Assembly (NCBI GenBank): GCA_003508835.1 | Contig: PUFA01000116.1 | Coordinates: forward strand, 4,030,001 to 4,094,000 | Direction: 5' to 3' | DNA from: Eonycteris spelaea | Taxonomy: Eukaryota; Chordata; Mammalia; Chiroptera; Pteropodidae | Length of the DNA: 64,000 bases | Shown here: positions 45,605 through 57,860 of the stretch, one piece after another | How positions within the stretch are numbered: the stretch's first letter is position 1 | How the letters are laid out: every line of letters starts with the position of its first letter | The notes under the pieces: generated by a model | Databases searched by the model: none | What the model was told of the DNA's origin: nothing | Seen by the model: the letters and a program-made list of their open reading frames with translations, nothing else | Program-made: the position numbers and the translations under genes

Positions 45605-45770
45605 TGTCTTATCACATGGCTGCGATTGTCTCAGTTTCTTTGAGCCTCAGTGTTTGCTGGTGTCAAATACAGAGGGGTTATTATGGTTTGTTTTTTAATG
45701 CTCAATCAATGACTTTATCCAGCAAATGTTTATTAAGTCTATTGGGCGCTCGGTATTTAAGATTTTTTAA
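45605..45770. mobile_element. MIR/L2 scraps
   Basis: tctcagtttctttgagcctc near 45630 resembles the MIR core in sense orientation. tccagcaaatgtttattaag and tctattgggcgctcggtatt (45717-45758) are the reversed end of L2. Confidence 0.4.
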
Positions 45771-45774
45771 ATTA

Positions 45775-45960
45775 ATAGGATTTATGCTTCTTAGAGCAGT
45801 TCCAAGTTTTCAGAAAATTGAACAGAAAGTACAGAGTTCCCCTATACTCTCTCCCCTCTCCTCATTTTCCCCTATTACTGCAATGGTATGGTACATTTCC
45901 TACAATTGATGAACCAGTGTTGATATATTATCTTTAACTAAAGTCCATAAATTTTTTACT
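45775..45960. mobile_element. Old L1-type fragment
   Basis: tagagcagttccaagttttc, attgaacagaaagtacagag, tatggtacatttcctacaat and tgatgaaccagtgttgatat follow an old L1-associated repeat consensus. Subfamily not resolved. Confidence 0.65.
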
Positions 45961-46853
45961 ACATAAATATTTAACCAAGGTATACTAAAACTAATCAAAT
46001 ACATTTTTAAAAAGAGGTTTGATTATATTTTAATATTTGAATAATACAGGATAGCTAATTTTTCTGTTTTTTTCTTTGATAATTATTTATTCCATACAGA
46101 TTGTTAAAATTACAATAAAGATAGATGCATCATTCTAGCTGAAATTGATACATCTGGTTCATTTGGAAGTGTGACTTTTATTAATAAGACAGTTAAAAGA
46201 ATAGCACATGATTTTAACATTAAAAGTGAGGTTAAAGAAAATTTAAAAACTTCAACCTTTACTAAAACCTTGGACAGATCACTAGGCAATATTTAATATG
46301 TTTTATCTTTTAAGGAGCTCAGATTACTTTCCACATACGACTTTATTAATCTTTCAATCTTACTATTACATATCAACAGATTGGTTAGATCTGTTGCCAT
46401 ATGTATGCGCCAGGAATTGTCAAGAAATTGAGGTAAATTTTCTCTTCTTGATACTTGCATATTTTGCAATAATACATAAATTATTTTTGACGGACACATT
46501 TTATATGATCTATTAATATACGTGCTAGGGATGCAGATTATGTTCAGTCTTTTACTTTCTTTGAAAAGATAGGGAATTCTAAAAGAAAAGTTGATGGATG
46601 GAAAAGCTATTATCTTGACATTCTTATATTTTTCTTAGCAAAAAAAAATTTAAGTAATTAACACAAAACTCAGTATCAGGAAGGATTGAAAAATTAGAGA
46701 TTACTGTCATCTTACAGAATCAAAAGTTTTGTTCCCTCTTTATGGCAAAATATTTACAAAAAATACAAATAGAGAAAAAAAGATCTAACTTATTCCCATG
46801 ATAAAGAAATTTGGCCACATATACTTCCGGTGCTTATATAGGTAACTTTAAAA

Positions 46854-46906
<53 letters not shown>

Positions 46907-47930
46907 GCATGAGGAAATAAGTCTCTATGAGCTGGAGTAAGCAGGCCTGACAAATAACTGAATTATTCCTCAAAGATTTCAGATATCAGAATATTCAGAT
47001 GAGAAATACAAAATAAGCATTTAATTATGTCTAAATAAAACAGACATAACAAACCATGACAGACAAGTATAATTGAAAAGAATTAAATGCTACTTCAAGA
47101 AAAAAAACTTGACATTTATTTTGCTATCCTTCCCACCTTTGCGTCACTTAAAAATTAGTTAAGCACATGATGTTATATTTGAAGGAATTAGATTAAAATA
47201 TTAAAATTAACAAACAGTACAGTATATGATGAAGATAAAATCACTAGAATGCATATTCTGGCATGAGGAGAAAAGTGAATAGGAGAAAAGAATAAAGAGC
47301 CAAAGAATGTTACAGAACCACACTTCTGATATCAGTAGGGTGTTATGCAAGACATAGTTAACTTTTGGGGGAAGGCACTAAAATTAAGACATTTGTACCA
47401 GCAAAATTCAATGTGTCAACACTTTAACATGAGCAGATTTCCTAAAGAGAGATGGGGAGCCAGGGTGGGGAGAGACAAAGAGACAGACATCTGGCAGGTG
47501 GTTTTTTGTTTTTTTGTTTTGTTTTGTTTTTTCCCAAGCTAAAGCTTTTTCTTTTTCCTATGGAGAAATGTTATATATTTGAATTAAGGTAGTGCCCGAA
47601 CTAAGTGGCATGATAAAACCAAAGACTGACATTAGATAATATACCAGAAACGAAGGATAAATCAAAAGAGTTCCTTTGCTAAATAATTGAATTCATAACC
47701 CATGACTTTGAATTTCAAGTTTTACTCATTTTATAATGGATTTCTAAATTGTTTTTTCTAGCTGATATGCCAAAACACTTGATAGCCCAAATTTTCTCAT
47801 TATAGAACTACCCTGATAAACTAACTTTGAAGTGGTAGGATCATTACAGGCAAAAAATACTACAGTGCTTGTGATTTTAGGTCATGATATAAAGATCATC
47901 TTAAATAAGGTTTTATATTTGGAGTTGACA
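45961..47930. other. AT-rich unassigned DNA
   Basis: Contains a (CT)n tract (46857-46903) and a T/G tract (47502-47533). No gene or repeat family recognised. Confidence 0.45.
46857..46903. repeat. (CT)n microsatellite, about 23 units
   Basis: An uninterrupted CT dinucleotide run. Confidence 0.98.
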
Positions 47931-47934
47931 TTGT

Positions 47935-48500
47935 CATGTCACTGTGCTAAGTATTAAGGAAGATACAAATAAAGTTCCAGAGTCTCCCCTTAGTGAGTTT
48001 GAAATCTCATAAGGTAGAAAAGTAATATGTATTTATTTCATCATTCAATAAATACAGGTAAAATACATTCCACGGGCTAGACTATTGTGAGCAATTGCGA
48101 TACGTTAACAAAACATTCTTTCGTGAAGCTTTTATTGTAACAGATAGACAATAAATAATACAGGAATTAGAGAAGTAAATAAAATGATATCCTAGAATGT
48201 GATACCGCTGTATGTAAAATAACATCAAGATACAGAGTCATTTTGGTTTTAGAGGTGGGGAAGGGATACTGTTTTATATTTAGTTAGATTAGTGAAGGCA
48301 TTATGAAGAAGATATTTAAGAAAAGATTTAAAGGAAGGAATTAGCCATGGAAGAAGAGTGTTTGAGACAGAAGGATAGCAAATGAAAAACCCTATGAAGG
48401 AAACATGCTTGGTGTGTTCAAGGAGTCGGCACCGCTGTGATTGGAGCAGTGTAGGCGGTGGGGATAGAATAGAAGAGGAGGGAAATGGTGACTTGAGAGA
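47935..48500 (-). mobile_element. L2 LINE 3' region (possibly two copies)
   Basis: A first reversed L2-like end occurs at 47935-48035 (tcactgtgctaagtattaag). A better one starts at 48040 (tcattcaataaatacaggta) and runs through acagatagacaataaataat (48140), ggtggggaagggatactgtt (48256), aaaggaaggaattagccatg (48330) and catgcttggtgtgttcaagg (48404). The series is reversed L2 3' UTR. Confidence 0.7.
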
Positions 48501-48519
48501 GAATTAACGATGGCATAGG

Positions 48520-49235
48520 CAGCTTCTAACGAGGCCCCAATGATTCCCCAACTCTTGGTGTTCGTACCCTGCAGAACCCTTGGACGTGAGATGGACCTAG
48601 TTTATTTCTTCCAGCCAGTAGTTTATGGCAAATGGGATGGCGTGTCACTTCATGATTAGGTTACAAAAGATGCTAACTCTCGTCTTGCCGGTACTTCTCC
48701 GTGGAACTCTCTTGCTCTCACAATTGCTTGATCAGATAAGGCCAGCTGCTGCATCGTGAGATGTTCCCTGCAGAGGTCTGATGGCAGGGGGTGGAAAGGC
48801 CTGTGGCCAACAGCCCACGGGGGGCTACTGCAATGCTCTGCTGGAAATTAAATCTGACTAACAATCTCGTGAGTGTTCTAGAAACTAGTACTGTCCCCGT
48901 GGAACCTTGAGGTGAAGTCTTGTAGAGTTGCCATGTAAAAGTATGCTCAGTTATGATTGAAATTCAGATAAACAATGGAATTTTTGTGTTTAAGTATGCG
49001 ATATTTGGGACCTGCACTAAAAATTACTTGTTTATCTGAAATTAAAATTTAATTGGGCATCCTATATTTTATCTACTAAATCTAGTAATTCTACTCGTAA
49101 ATGACCCAGATTCAAAGGACTTGGAACTTCTCCCTGATTTCTGACCCACAGAATAATAAATGTGTGTTTATTGCTGTTAGGGTTTTTTGGGGGGGGGCAT
49201 TGTTTTATGCAGCAATAGCTAGCTAACTAAAACAA
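48520..49235 (+). mobile_element. MLT1-class LTR interrupted by a palindromic transposon
   Basis: Sense LTR words: aggccccaatgattccccaa (48532), ggcaaatgggatggcgtgtc (48628), acttcatgattaggttacaa (48648), gaaataataaatgtg-type polyadenylation region (49150) and the terminal gcagcaatagctagctaact (49210). LTR sequence flanks a foreign palindrome at 48924-49094. Confidence 0.75.
48924..49094. mobile_element. Palindromic DNA transposon nested in the LTR
   Basis: The left arm (tgaaattcagataaacaatg, near 48958) and right arm (cttgtttatctgaaattaaa, near 49027) are inverted, and outer ends (gttgcc near 48928; tctagtaattctac at 49081) are also inverted. This is a foldback MITE of the MER53-like kind. 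The name is from memory. Confidence 0.7.
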
Positions 49236-49696
49236 AGAAGTTTTGATAAATGTCAAAGTAGAAGGATGCTAACTCAGCTTTGAGGGAGGAGGAGAATACT
49301 GAGAAAGTGGGCTTTCTACTGTGTTTTAATTTATTGGCATGAATGCTAAGACGATCTGGAATATACATAGAAATTTAAGCTGTTTGTTTCTTTTTAAAAC
49401 TAGCCTAGGGGATATCTCGACTCTTGTATTTTATTTATTACTCATCCATAATAAACATAAATTGTCTCTTTGAACATATTCTGAAAGTAGCTAGCTTCAC
49501 TGTATTAATTTTGGGAAAAAAAGTGTAAATATATGTATGCCTTACTGTTAAACTGTATAGCTGAAACTTATTGGATTTCATTAGCCAAAGTTACCATTAA
49601 AAATATTAAAGGAAAAAAGAAAAATTGAAATAAAGTTTTATGATCGTGTTGTATCTCCATGTTATAACAATAGCTACTGTGCGTGTGTGTGTGTGT

Positions 49697-49905
49697 AGCA
49701 CTTCCTATTGGCCAGTCACTATTCTAAATGCTTTCTCTGTATTAATTTACTTAATCCTCATAATAACTAAATTAAATATCAGATAACAGTATTTATACAG
49801 ATGAGGAGACTGAGACACAGATGGTAAAGTAACTTACCTAAGATCTTACAGATAGGCCAGTATACACTCAGTGAACACCAAAGTCCTTGCTTTTTAACGA
49901 ACGTA
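49697..49905 (-). mobile_element. MIR SINE, reversed
   Basis: tattctaaatgctttctctg, ttacttaatcctcataataa, acagatgaggagactgagac, acagatggtaaagtaactta and cctaagatcttacagatagg are the reversed MIR in correct order. Confidence 0.92.
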
Positions 49906-50094
49906 AACTACTTTCTCTCTGTGGTGTATCGTCTGCCATAAGCTCTAGATTCATCTCACTATTTAGACTGTTAGAGGAATCTACATTTCACCTCTTAGAG
50001 GCTTCATTATTTCATTAAATCTATTCCTGCAAATCCAAATAGTCACAGCTCTGGGTTAAAAATAAGCCTCCCTTTTGTGTCGTTCATTTATCCT

Positions 50095-50300
50095 TTCTGG
50101 CACGTATCAGCCAACACGGGTTTAAATCCCAGCTCTATTGCATATAGAAACTTCAATTCCTTTAGCAATTTCCTTAATTTCTCTAGCCTCAGTCTCCTTG
50201 GCTATAAAATGGGAATAATAATTATAAGATATGGGGAAGATTAAAATATATTGTGCATAAATTTCCTATATAGCATATAATGTAAGAGATGCTTGCCTGA
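50095..50300 (+). mobile_element. MIR SINE
   Basis: acgggtttaaatcccagctc, ctctagcctcagtctccttg, gctataaaatgggaataata and agattaaaatatattgtgca are sense MIR. It lies 190 bp right of a reversed MIR. Confidence 0.9.
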
Positions 50301-50844
50301 ATGCTAATTCCGCATCACCTACCATGTTTCGTTGTGCTTAGCTTCCAGTCACATCCTTCTTAGTCTATCCTGGAATCTGGCCAGCATCAGTGGGCTCTGG
50401 CCACACCCCCTCCAAGAAGGCTGGACTCTCAGCCACAGGGAGGAGCCCCTTTCTCAGCTTGTTTTCTTTGCCTGTGCTTCTCTCGGCCTCAGGCTACTCT
50501 ATAAATTCTGTTGTATTCTCCCTTGTGTAGGTATTCCTTATTCATAATTAATGTTTTTGTAGGAGATTTTTTTTTTATGTTGAAATTACTGGTGTGGTTT
50601 ACATGTCCCAACTGGATTATAACAGACACAGGTTAGGTATGAGGAAGGGCCCAGGAGATAAACCCTGAAGGATGGCATTTTGGAATTGGTTTAATCACGT
50701 GTGTGGGCTCGAGCATAGTGCTGGGCTCCTTTGCCAATGGGAAGTGGGGTGCTAATGAGCCACATGTACGCATTCAGCTTGGTGTGTCAAGCCACGTCTT
50801 TCTCTAAAGTAGATGCACAGGTTATACTCAGACCAGCAGTATAT

Positions 50845-51170
50845 TTGAGTGCCTGTTAGTCAATATTCTTGCAAAAACTTACTGTTGTGTATCTTCTTGG
50901 CTTTAGCCAACCCGGAAAACATGTAGTGGTATCTATTTGTGGTTTTAATTTTATTTACATTAAGACTAATGAGGGTGAGTTCCTTTTTATGTGTTTATTG
51001 GCAATGCAAATATCCTTTCAAACATGTCTTTGTTCAAACATCCTCCCCTTTTTCTCCCCCACTGGCTCAGCTACTTTTTTCATATTTATTTATGAGAGTT
51101 TTTGTATATTTCATAAAACATAACCTTTGTTAGTGGTATGTGTTGTAAATTTTCTTTTAGTCTGTGGAGA
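50845..51170 (-). mobile_element. L1 LINE 3' UTR fragment
   Basis: Reversed L1 3' words: gtagtggtatctatttgtgg (50923), ttaattttatttacattaag (50945), ttttatgtgtttattggcaa (50984) and ttttcttttagtctgtggag (51151). Confidence 0.75.
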
Positions 51171-51234
51171 TATTTAGAATAAAATGAAAATTTAAACGTT
51201 AAGGAATAAATTCTGATTTATAACACAAGTGTAA

Positions 51235-51520
51235 AACTATAAATTAAAATATGATCTACGTGAGATCCACTATGTTTATGGATTAGAAACCTACAAAATG
51301 TGAAGATATCAGCTTTCCCCAATCTTATCTATAAGTCAAAAAAATTTCAATGAAAATCTAACTCGATCTTTTTGGAGATTGAAAAACTTATTCCAAAATT
51401 CATGTGGGAATATTTGCTGGTCTTGAAGAAGGATTCATTCTATGTATCAAGATGCTCTAAAGCATCACTAATTTATGGAGATAATTGATTTGCAGTTCTT
51501 TGACTTCAACTTGTATAAAA
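51235..51520 (+). mobile_element. L1 ORF2 3' relic
   Basis: Sense L1 words: atgtttatggattagaaacc (51272), atatcagctttccccaatct (51306), aaaaaatttcaatgaaaatc (51339), ttattccaaaattcatgtgg (51389) and taaagcatcactaatttatg (51458). Confidence 0.72.
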
Positions 51521-54320
51521 ATATTTGCTCTCCAAGGCTCTTCCCATCGGGTGTGTGTTGGTGTCTTATATTACTGCCTCTTCCATTCTGTAATTTCCCG
51601 TAAATAGAATTCATGACCAAAGTTTTGAACAGTTCTTGGAATGTAACTGTGAATCACAGCAAACAATTTCTCTTTGAGATTTGCTGAATAATATTTATTC
51701 CCATAGGAATTTTCATGTATTTTATTTCTTAAATTGCTTGAAGATAGAAGTTAGCATGCCAGTGTCTCAAATGGTATATATCTTCTATTCCCTTGTAAGA
51801 AAATCAACTCCTTTTTTAGTTGTTACTGCAATACTTATCAGAATATATTTAGCATCTTTCTGTTAGTTGGGCGGCATAATTGTGGTGCTAGGTGGGAGGG
51901 GTGGGGAGGCCATTTCATTTGATTATCAGTGTTGCTAATAAAAAGCATAGCATTGTGACAGACTTGTACATTTTTAAGGAAAGACATCTAACTCCCAAGG
52001 GCTAGTTTTATGCAGAATATTATTGCCCATTCAGAGAAAACAGCAAGAGCCAGTGTTAGCAACATGCTCCCTTTGAAGAAATGGTTCAGCGTTTGAGCTT
52101 ACGTGAAAAGATTGTGCCAATGTGGGATGGCATTCCCAGTAGGAGAAATGGGAAACTCTATTAAAACCATCATTCACATAAATGCAGTTTGGATCACATC
52201 TTCTTTCCTGCTGATTTGTGTAATTAATCTTAAAATAGTTTCACATTTTTTTCCTACAATTAAAGGCAACGTGTTGCTCAAATGATCTTTAAAAATGTGT
52301 GACTTTTCTTTTGAGTATGCTAGATAGTTTTTTCCTGTGTCTTTCACCTTGTTCATGTTAGGCTAAAATAGCTTTGTTTTTAAAGAAATAATAAGCTATT
52401 AAAGGATTAATAAAGGAACTAAAATGAAAGATAAGCTATCCTGATTGACGTAAGAAAAGTGAAAACATTTTTTTACTAGTTATTAAGACATTTATTTTGT
52501 GGATGGCTTTTTGTCTACAAATGAAAGATTATTAAAATTTATGAAATATATTTACATTTTATCGAGCTGTTGTGAGAAGGGAGGATCTAGCCATCAGCTT
52601 CTGGCTGTGAAATCCTTTAGGTTTTGCCTTGGCTCTTACAAGCTTGCATTCTCCCTTTGCTGATGGTGTTCTCAGTGACTGAGCAAGGGAAGTGGGGTGG
52701 AGGATTTGCTTTCCCAGGGTGCAGCCAGTGTGAGAGCAAGGTGCTTGGAACAGGCTTGGCCATCTGCCCCCTTATTGGTCAGTGTTTCCTCTGGAGCTCC
52801 CCTGTGGGAGAGACTCAGGCAGGTCCCCTGCTTGGTCTGGTGCTTCTCCGCCAGTCCTGCCGCGCCCCTCTTTGTTCCCTGGGGCTGCTCCCAGATAAGC
52901 CTTTGCCTGCCTTTCTCCAGCTCAACATCTTCCCAGAAAACCAGGCTTGTGCAAAGGGAATTTTTAATATTACATATTAAAATCGTATTACGAATTAGAG
53001 ACAAATGGAAACAGACGGAAAACAGACTAAGTCAAAACCAAAGAGTGCCACACACTTTTACCTATGAAAACAAACTGGGTTAAAACTTTGTACTGAAAAT
53101 GACTGTGGATTTCTGCTAAGCATATTCGAGATGTGTTGTGTAAGGAAGGTAGAAAAGAGAAGAAAATTCTCAGCAAAAGCATGTCCATGCTGACTACATA
53201 ATTTTATATCAAACAGTGACTTCTGTGATGGTGAAATAATGTATTACCGTTGTTAAAAATTACCTTTAAATGTTTATTGCTTTTTTTGAGCAAATGATCT
53301 TTTGGAGGAAAACAAGTTTATATCTTAGTATCAGTCAAAAAGACAATTTCATTAGTATGTTTCAGGAATGAGTGATGAGTATTAGCAGGGGAGAATACTT
53401 GTCAAACATTCCGATTAAAATTTTTAGAAAAATTAAAAGGTTTGCCATACTTCTGCTTACTACTGAACTACGTTTTAACTATGCAAGCATATTTAAATAT
53501 CAATCTTGTTTTAATCACAAGGAACCAAATTCAGAAATTATGTACATAAATCAATATCTACTTCAACAATGTTATATTGAATTGTGTACAAGATGTTAAT
53601 GCAATTGCTGATTGTCCACTTTAATATAGATGTTATCTATAATTTGGTCTTTTAGAGATAGTATTTTCAGAGATCTTCAAATACACATAAAAATAGATGA
53701 GATACACACATATCTTTATGACAACACTGCTACCCTAAAGCTCTCGATTTGTTTAGTTTTGGAGGAGTTGGATAGAGTCTATGTTTAGATGCCCCACAAT
53801 ATCATCACCATTTCCTTTCTGCCTTTATGTTCCAGATTTTAAAACATAGTATGGAGGAGTCAAACCCAGGGAGTGCCAGAAACTGGATGCTTTTCATAGG
53901 GTTTCAAAAAGTTTGGGCTCTCGGACAGATTGTCTTTCACAGCAAGAATCACCTGGTGACTCTCCGTTGGCATGTAGGGTTACAGCATTGTCTCCGTTTT
54001 TCATCTTCTTTAATGTTTGTCATTGTTTTCCACCTCCTCCAAGGGTCTTAATCTTGTAACACTAGGTAGCATTGTTTGTCTCCTGGCTATTCTTAGGAGT
54101 TACTGTTCGTGTGACTTATTCTAGCCATTGATTATATTCAATTTGGCATTTTCTTGCTGTATTTTTGCAAGGATGAACTAATGTCAGGACAAACTGATCT
54201 TAAACATCCATGAGAATTTTCAAAGTTTAACTCTTTTATTAAATTTGACTGACAGTAAATCTACTGTGGGTAATACTATTCTTCAGTTATCTTCAGTTAA
54301 TATGGCTGAATGAATGGTGT
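51521..54320. other. Unassigned DNA including a GC-rich patch
   Basis: 52560-52960 is markedly GC-richer. It has overlapping open frames on both strands (118 and 128 codons plus, 110 codons minus) but no recognisable domain. The rest is AT-rich with nothing recognised. Confidence 0.45.
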
Positions 54321-54326
54321 GAGCCA

Positions 54327-54387
54327 TTCATGGATACTGAATTTCATATGTATATGTTTCCCATGAATAAAATTCAGTATCTATGAA
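54327..54387. repeat. 61-nt hairpin: 18-bp stem with one G-U pair
   Basis: TTCATGGATACTGAATTT (54327-54344) pairs with AAATTCAGTATCTATGAA (54370-54387) over all 18 positions if one G-U is allowed, with a 25-nt loop. Size and shape resemble a short miRNA precursor. A further 9-bp inverted repeat (54437-54445 with 54472-54480) lies 50 bp to the right. Confidence 0.9.
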
Positions 54388-54939
54388 AATCACTCTATTG
54401 AGGAATCTGAAGATTTGATAAAAGAACACATCTATTTTTTCTCACAGTATCAGATTCAGGTATAGCTACACGTGAGAAAACATGACAATGTATTTTTTTT
54501 AACTCAGATATAATTTGGTGTTTTGTCCTTGATCCTTTACCTCTCTAAACTCCGTTAGTGATATGAGCAGGTGCTGTAAACAGCCACCTTAGTTTTTATC
54601 TCACAGACCAAGGAAGCCAGGCATATTTGCTTGCATAGGCTTAAGTGGGTTAAACATGGGACTAGTTTGTATGGTTGTATTCTACCTTTGCCAAATCTGC
54701 ATACTAGAATGCTAAAGATTTGCAAGACCGTTTTAAGAGTTAATGATGAGACGGAGGGTCATTAAAGACGAGTGGCATTTTACAAAGTCAGTCGGTTATG
54801 TAATTACATGCTAATTATGAGTTGGCATTATTTAGAATTATCGTCAATATTTTGTCTATTTGTTCTGTGTAGAAGTAGCGTAGTATAGATATACATATAA
54901 TTTAATGACAATTTTCATACTTGATTTAGCTGTGTATTT

Positions 54940-55035
54940 ATACATTAAACAAATATTATTAAATCCTTACTTAATAATATTAAGTGCTCTAGGAATTATT
55001 CCAAACTCTTGGAATATGGTGGTGAATAAAAAAAA
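54940..55035 (-). mobile_element. L2 LINE extreme 3' end
   Basis: attaaacaaatattattaaa, then aagtgctctaggaattattc and atatggtggtgaataaaaaa is a reversed, diverged L2 end. Confidence 0.5.
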
Positions 55036-56398
55036 AAAATCTGTCTTAGGGACTTAGATTGTTCTTCAGATTCCACTTTCTTCTAAACACCTTCATATAT
55101 GAAGAACAGTTTCTATTGTTATAATTCCAGGTGAACTTTACCTGTCAGCAATCTTGTTGCCATGCCACTAAAACATTGTTAGTCTCCTAATATTTGAGAC
55201 ACAATATTTCATGTAGACCTATTTCATAGCTTAAAATCCACCTGCTAACAATCTCATGTCTAGTATTTGTGGTTAACAGAGGTAAGAAAATTTGTACATA
55301 ATCGAGAACACTGTAGCATTCCACAACAGCATCTACAGCATAGAAAACGTACAGGATATTTAAAAAAACAAATACCACAGTCACTGACACATAGGCACAT
55401 ACACCTGTGCATGAATATGTGTTTTGTGTGTGTCCCACAAACTGATGGTATAGGTGAAGAAACCTGGAATCTAAGGACCTATCATTTTTCTTGGGGTACA
55501 CTCCACTCATCACCACATGAGAGAGCTGGCTTAAGGCTAACATTCCAAGAGGTACAATTCCATTCCTTGAGGCAGATGTGTGACAGATGCAATGGGAAAA
55601 AAATGGATCTAATACAAATATTTCAAGGCAGTCGTCAGCTTCTCTTTCTGCCGAGCAGCCTCAGGAGTAAAGGAGAAATTACCAACTAATATGGGGTTGT
55701 GGGAATTAACACAAAGGAAGCAAAGAGGGTTCTGCTAACACAACAGCATTGAAGAGAACGGAGAGCACTCAACTTATAATAGAGTGGCAGTGAATTTTTC
55801 AGGAGATATTGTTTGCATTTTGATTGTTAATTAGCTACAGCGTTTAACTCTGTTCCCTGAGTTGAACAAAAATAATAGAATAATTGAACTACCAAAAAAA
55901 AAAATTAAGGCATTCGAGGCAAGGTGATAATCTACTGCAGAAAGAAATTTAATGTTCTCTAGCTCTGTTGAAACAATGGATAACAGATCCTTTCGCAAAT
56001 TAATTGCGTCAGCAAATATTCTAGTTTATTTGAAATTGTCTTAGCAATTGCTGTTCAGTTGTTTCTTTTTAACATTCATAATGTTTGGTGTCCACCCATA
56101 CTTGGCAGTTCTTTGTTAATATAGTTTTTTTTTTTCATAAATTTACTAGTAATTTGAAAACCACAAAAATTGTTTTAGGTTTTGAACGTCAGCCTGAGAA
56201 GAGTGCTTAGTATAAAATTTCTAGATGGTAATGTAGCCACGGGAATGTGTTTTGAGCTCTAAAGCATGATGCAATGGAAAGTGCTCAGGAATTATCGTCA
56301 GTTGCAGAGCTCAGGGACACCTGGGCTCCATTCACAGGTGGGACGATGCTTTACAGTGCTAACCATTTCAAAGATGGAAATGGTTCTACTTAGGAATA
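55036..56398. other. Unassigned DNA
   Basis: Frames of 118 (minus) and 140 (plus) codons overlap at 55187-55689 without any domain signature. No repeat family recognised. Confidence 0.45.
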
Positions 56399-56718
56399 CA
56401 GGTGCCCCCTGACTCATGATGGAGTTTTGACTGGTAAGCCCATTGTAAGTGAAAATCATCAAAAATCAAAAATGTGTTTAACACACCTAACTTATAAAAT
56501 ATCATCACTTCATCTAGTCTGTGTTTACGTCTGTGATCACGTGGCTGGCTGGGGGGCTGCGGGCTCACTACTGCTGCCCAGCTTTGTGAGAAAGTGTCAC
56601 AGCACAGAGTGTCACAGTGCATATCGCTAGCCTGGGAAAAGATTGATGCCAATATCTCTTCTGCACCGTTGTAAAGTTGAAAAATTAGAAGTTGAACCAT
56701 CGTAAACCAGGGATTGTC
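56399..56718 (-). mobile_element. Tigger/pogo-type non-autonomous DNA transposon
   Basis: The left end caggtgccccctgactcatg follows a TA (56397-56398), as expected for this superfamily's TA target. The right end (accatcgtaaaccagggatt) is its inverted partner. Inside are cattgtaagtgaaaatcatc, cacacctaacttataaaata, gatcacgtggctggctgggg and tatcgctagcctgggaaaag, in the order of a known eutherian Tigger derivative with an internal deletion. A 104-codon frame (56386-56700 minus) lies across it but is not transposase. Confidence 0.7.
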
Positions 56719-57480
56719 TTTGTTATCTTTTTTTTTTAAAATGGACTTTTACATAAAGTGTAACGTTTATAAAGAACAGCGGGAACCAACACGTGGAAAC
56801 AGGAGTGGTCCCGCTTGTCATAACTCAGTGTTCTAAGGGGGGCTTCATGCTTCCATCTTTGTAATGCTGGGTTTTTCCCATTAGACGACCCTGTCTCCAA
56901 AAGGGGTAGATTCTTATCACGGACTGTAGCTAGGTTTCGTTAAACTATAAGCTCTGGATGCTGCAGAAGTAAAGAGTGTCCCCAGCATGCAAAAGTATAA
57001 TGTCAACAGAAAGAAGCACGGGTCTTTTACACATGGGGCAGGGAACCTAATGGGTGCTCTGGGCACACTCCATGGCATGGCTGTGCCTACAAATGGACAC
57101 AAATGCAGGACACACAGTCCGAGTGAAGGCTGTAGTTACGGGGTCACTGACACCTCGGAACGATGATTCGGATTACACCATAAACAACTGACATTAAGGG
57201 AAGGCGAGGAAGAATTCAGAGTGGATGTGGCAGGAGACCGCGGATGACAGGTGTGGTCATGAGGGCAACTGAAGCAAAGGGGACAATAGTTTGTCACTAA
57301 TCCCTCTTTCTAAGCTCCTCCTTGAGAAGCTCATTACAGAATTGCTGACAGTGTGAGTGGAAAAGTGGATCTGTATAGTGAAAGTGGTGGAAAATGGCAA
57401 AGTTAGAATTCTATATTTATGACTATTTTTGAATGTGACCCTTTGTATAGCTTTTCTAGTAGTTGCTGTAGGTATTATAC

Positions 57481-57585
57481 ATGTGTGTATATATACGTAT
57501 CTATTATTATTGTGTGTATGTATATAATGTATATACATATACATATATATATACATGTATGTGTGTATATATATACCTATTGCAT
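57481..57585. repeat. Degenerate TA/TG/CA dinucleotide region
   Basis: Alternating purine-pyrimidine text (gtgtatatatacgta and acatatatatatacatgtat). The 118-codon minus-strand frame across it is low complexity. Confidence 0.9.
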
Positions 57586-57674
57586 GTAGATATAGATACA
57601 TAAATGGGTACATATCTCAAGTATAATTTAGAAATACTAAAAATAGCATACTACTAAGATATCCTTGCACTTGG

Positions 57675-57860
57675 ATCTCTGACTTCCGCTCATTATCAGC
57701 CAGAGAAAACACATATTTTAAAGGATGCCCTTGATTAGACTTGGTCCACCTGGATAATCTCCTGATCCTATGGTCCACTGATTAGTAACTTTAATTACAC
57801 CTACAAAATACCTTTTGTCATATAATGTGACCTGATCGTGGATGTAATAACAGAAGGTGA
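57675..57860 (-). mobile_element. MLT1-class LTR fragment
   Basis: cagccagagaaaacacatat, cacctggataatctcctgat, tagtaactttaattacacct and aaaataccttttgtcatata are the reversed central part of an MLT1-class LTR. Confidence 0.75.

Noticed and set aside
55187..55689. Overlapping 118- and 140-codon frames on opposite strands
   Set aside because: No domain, no neighbouring exon signals; mutual overlap suggests chance.
56386..56700. 104-codon frame inside the Tigger-like element as transposase
   Set aside because: The element is internally deleted and the frame shows no transposase motifs.
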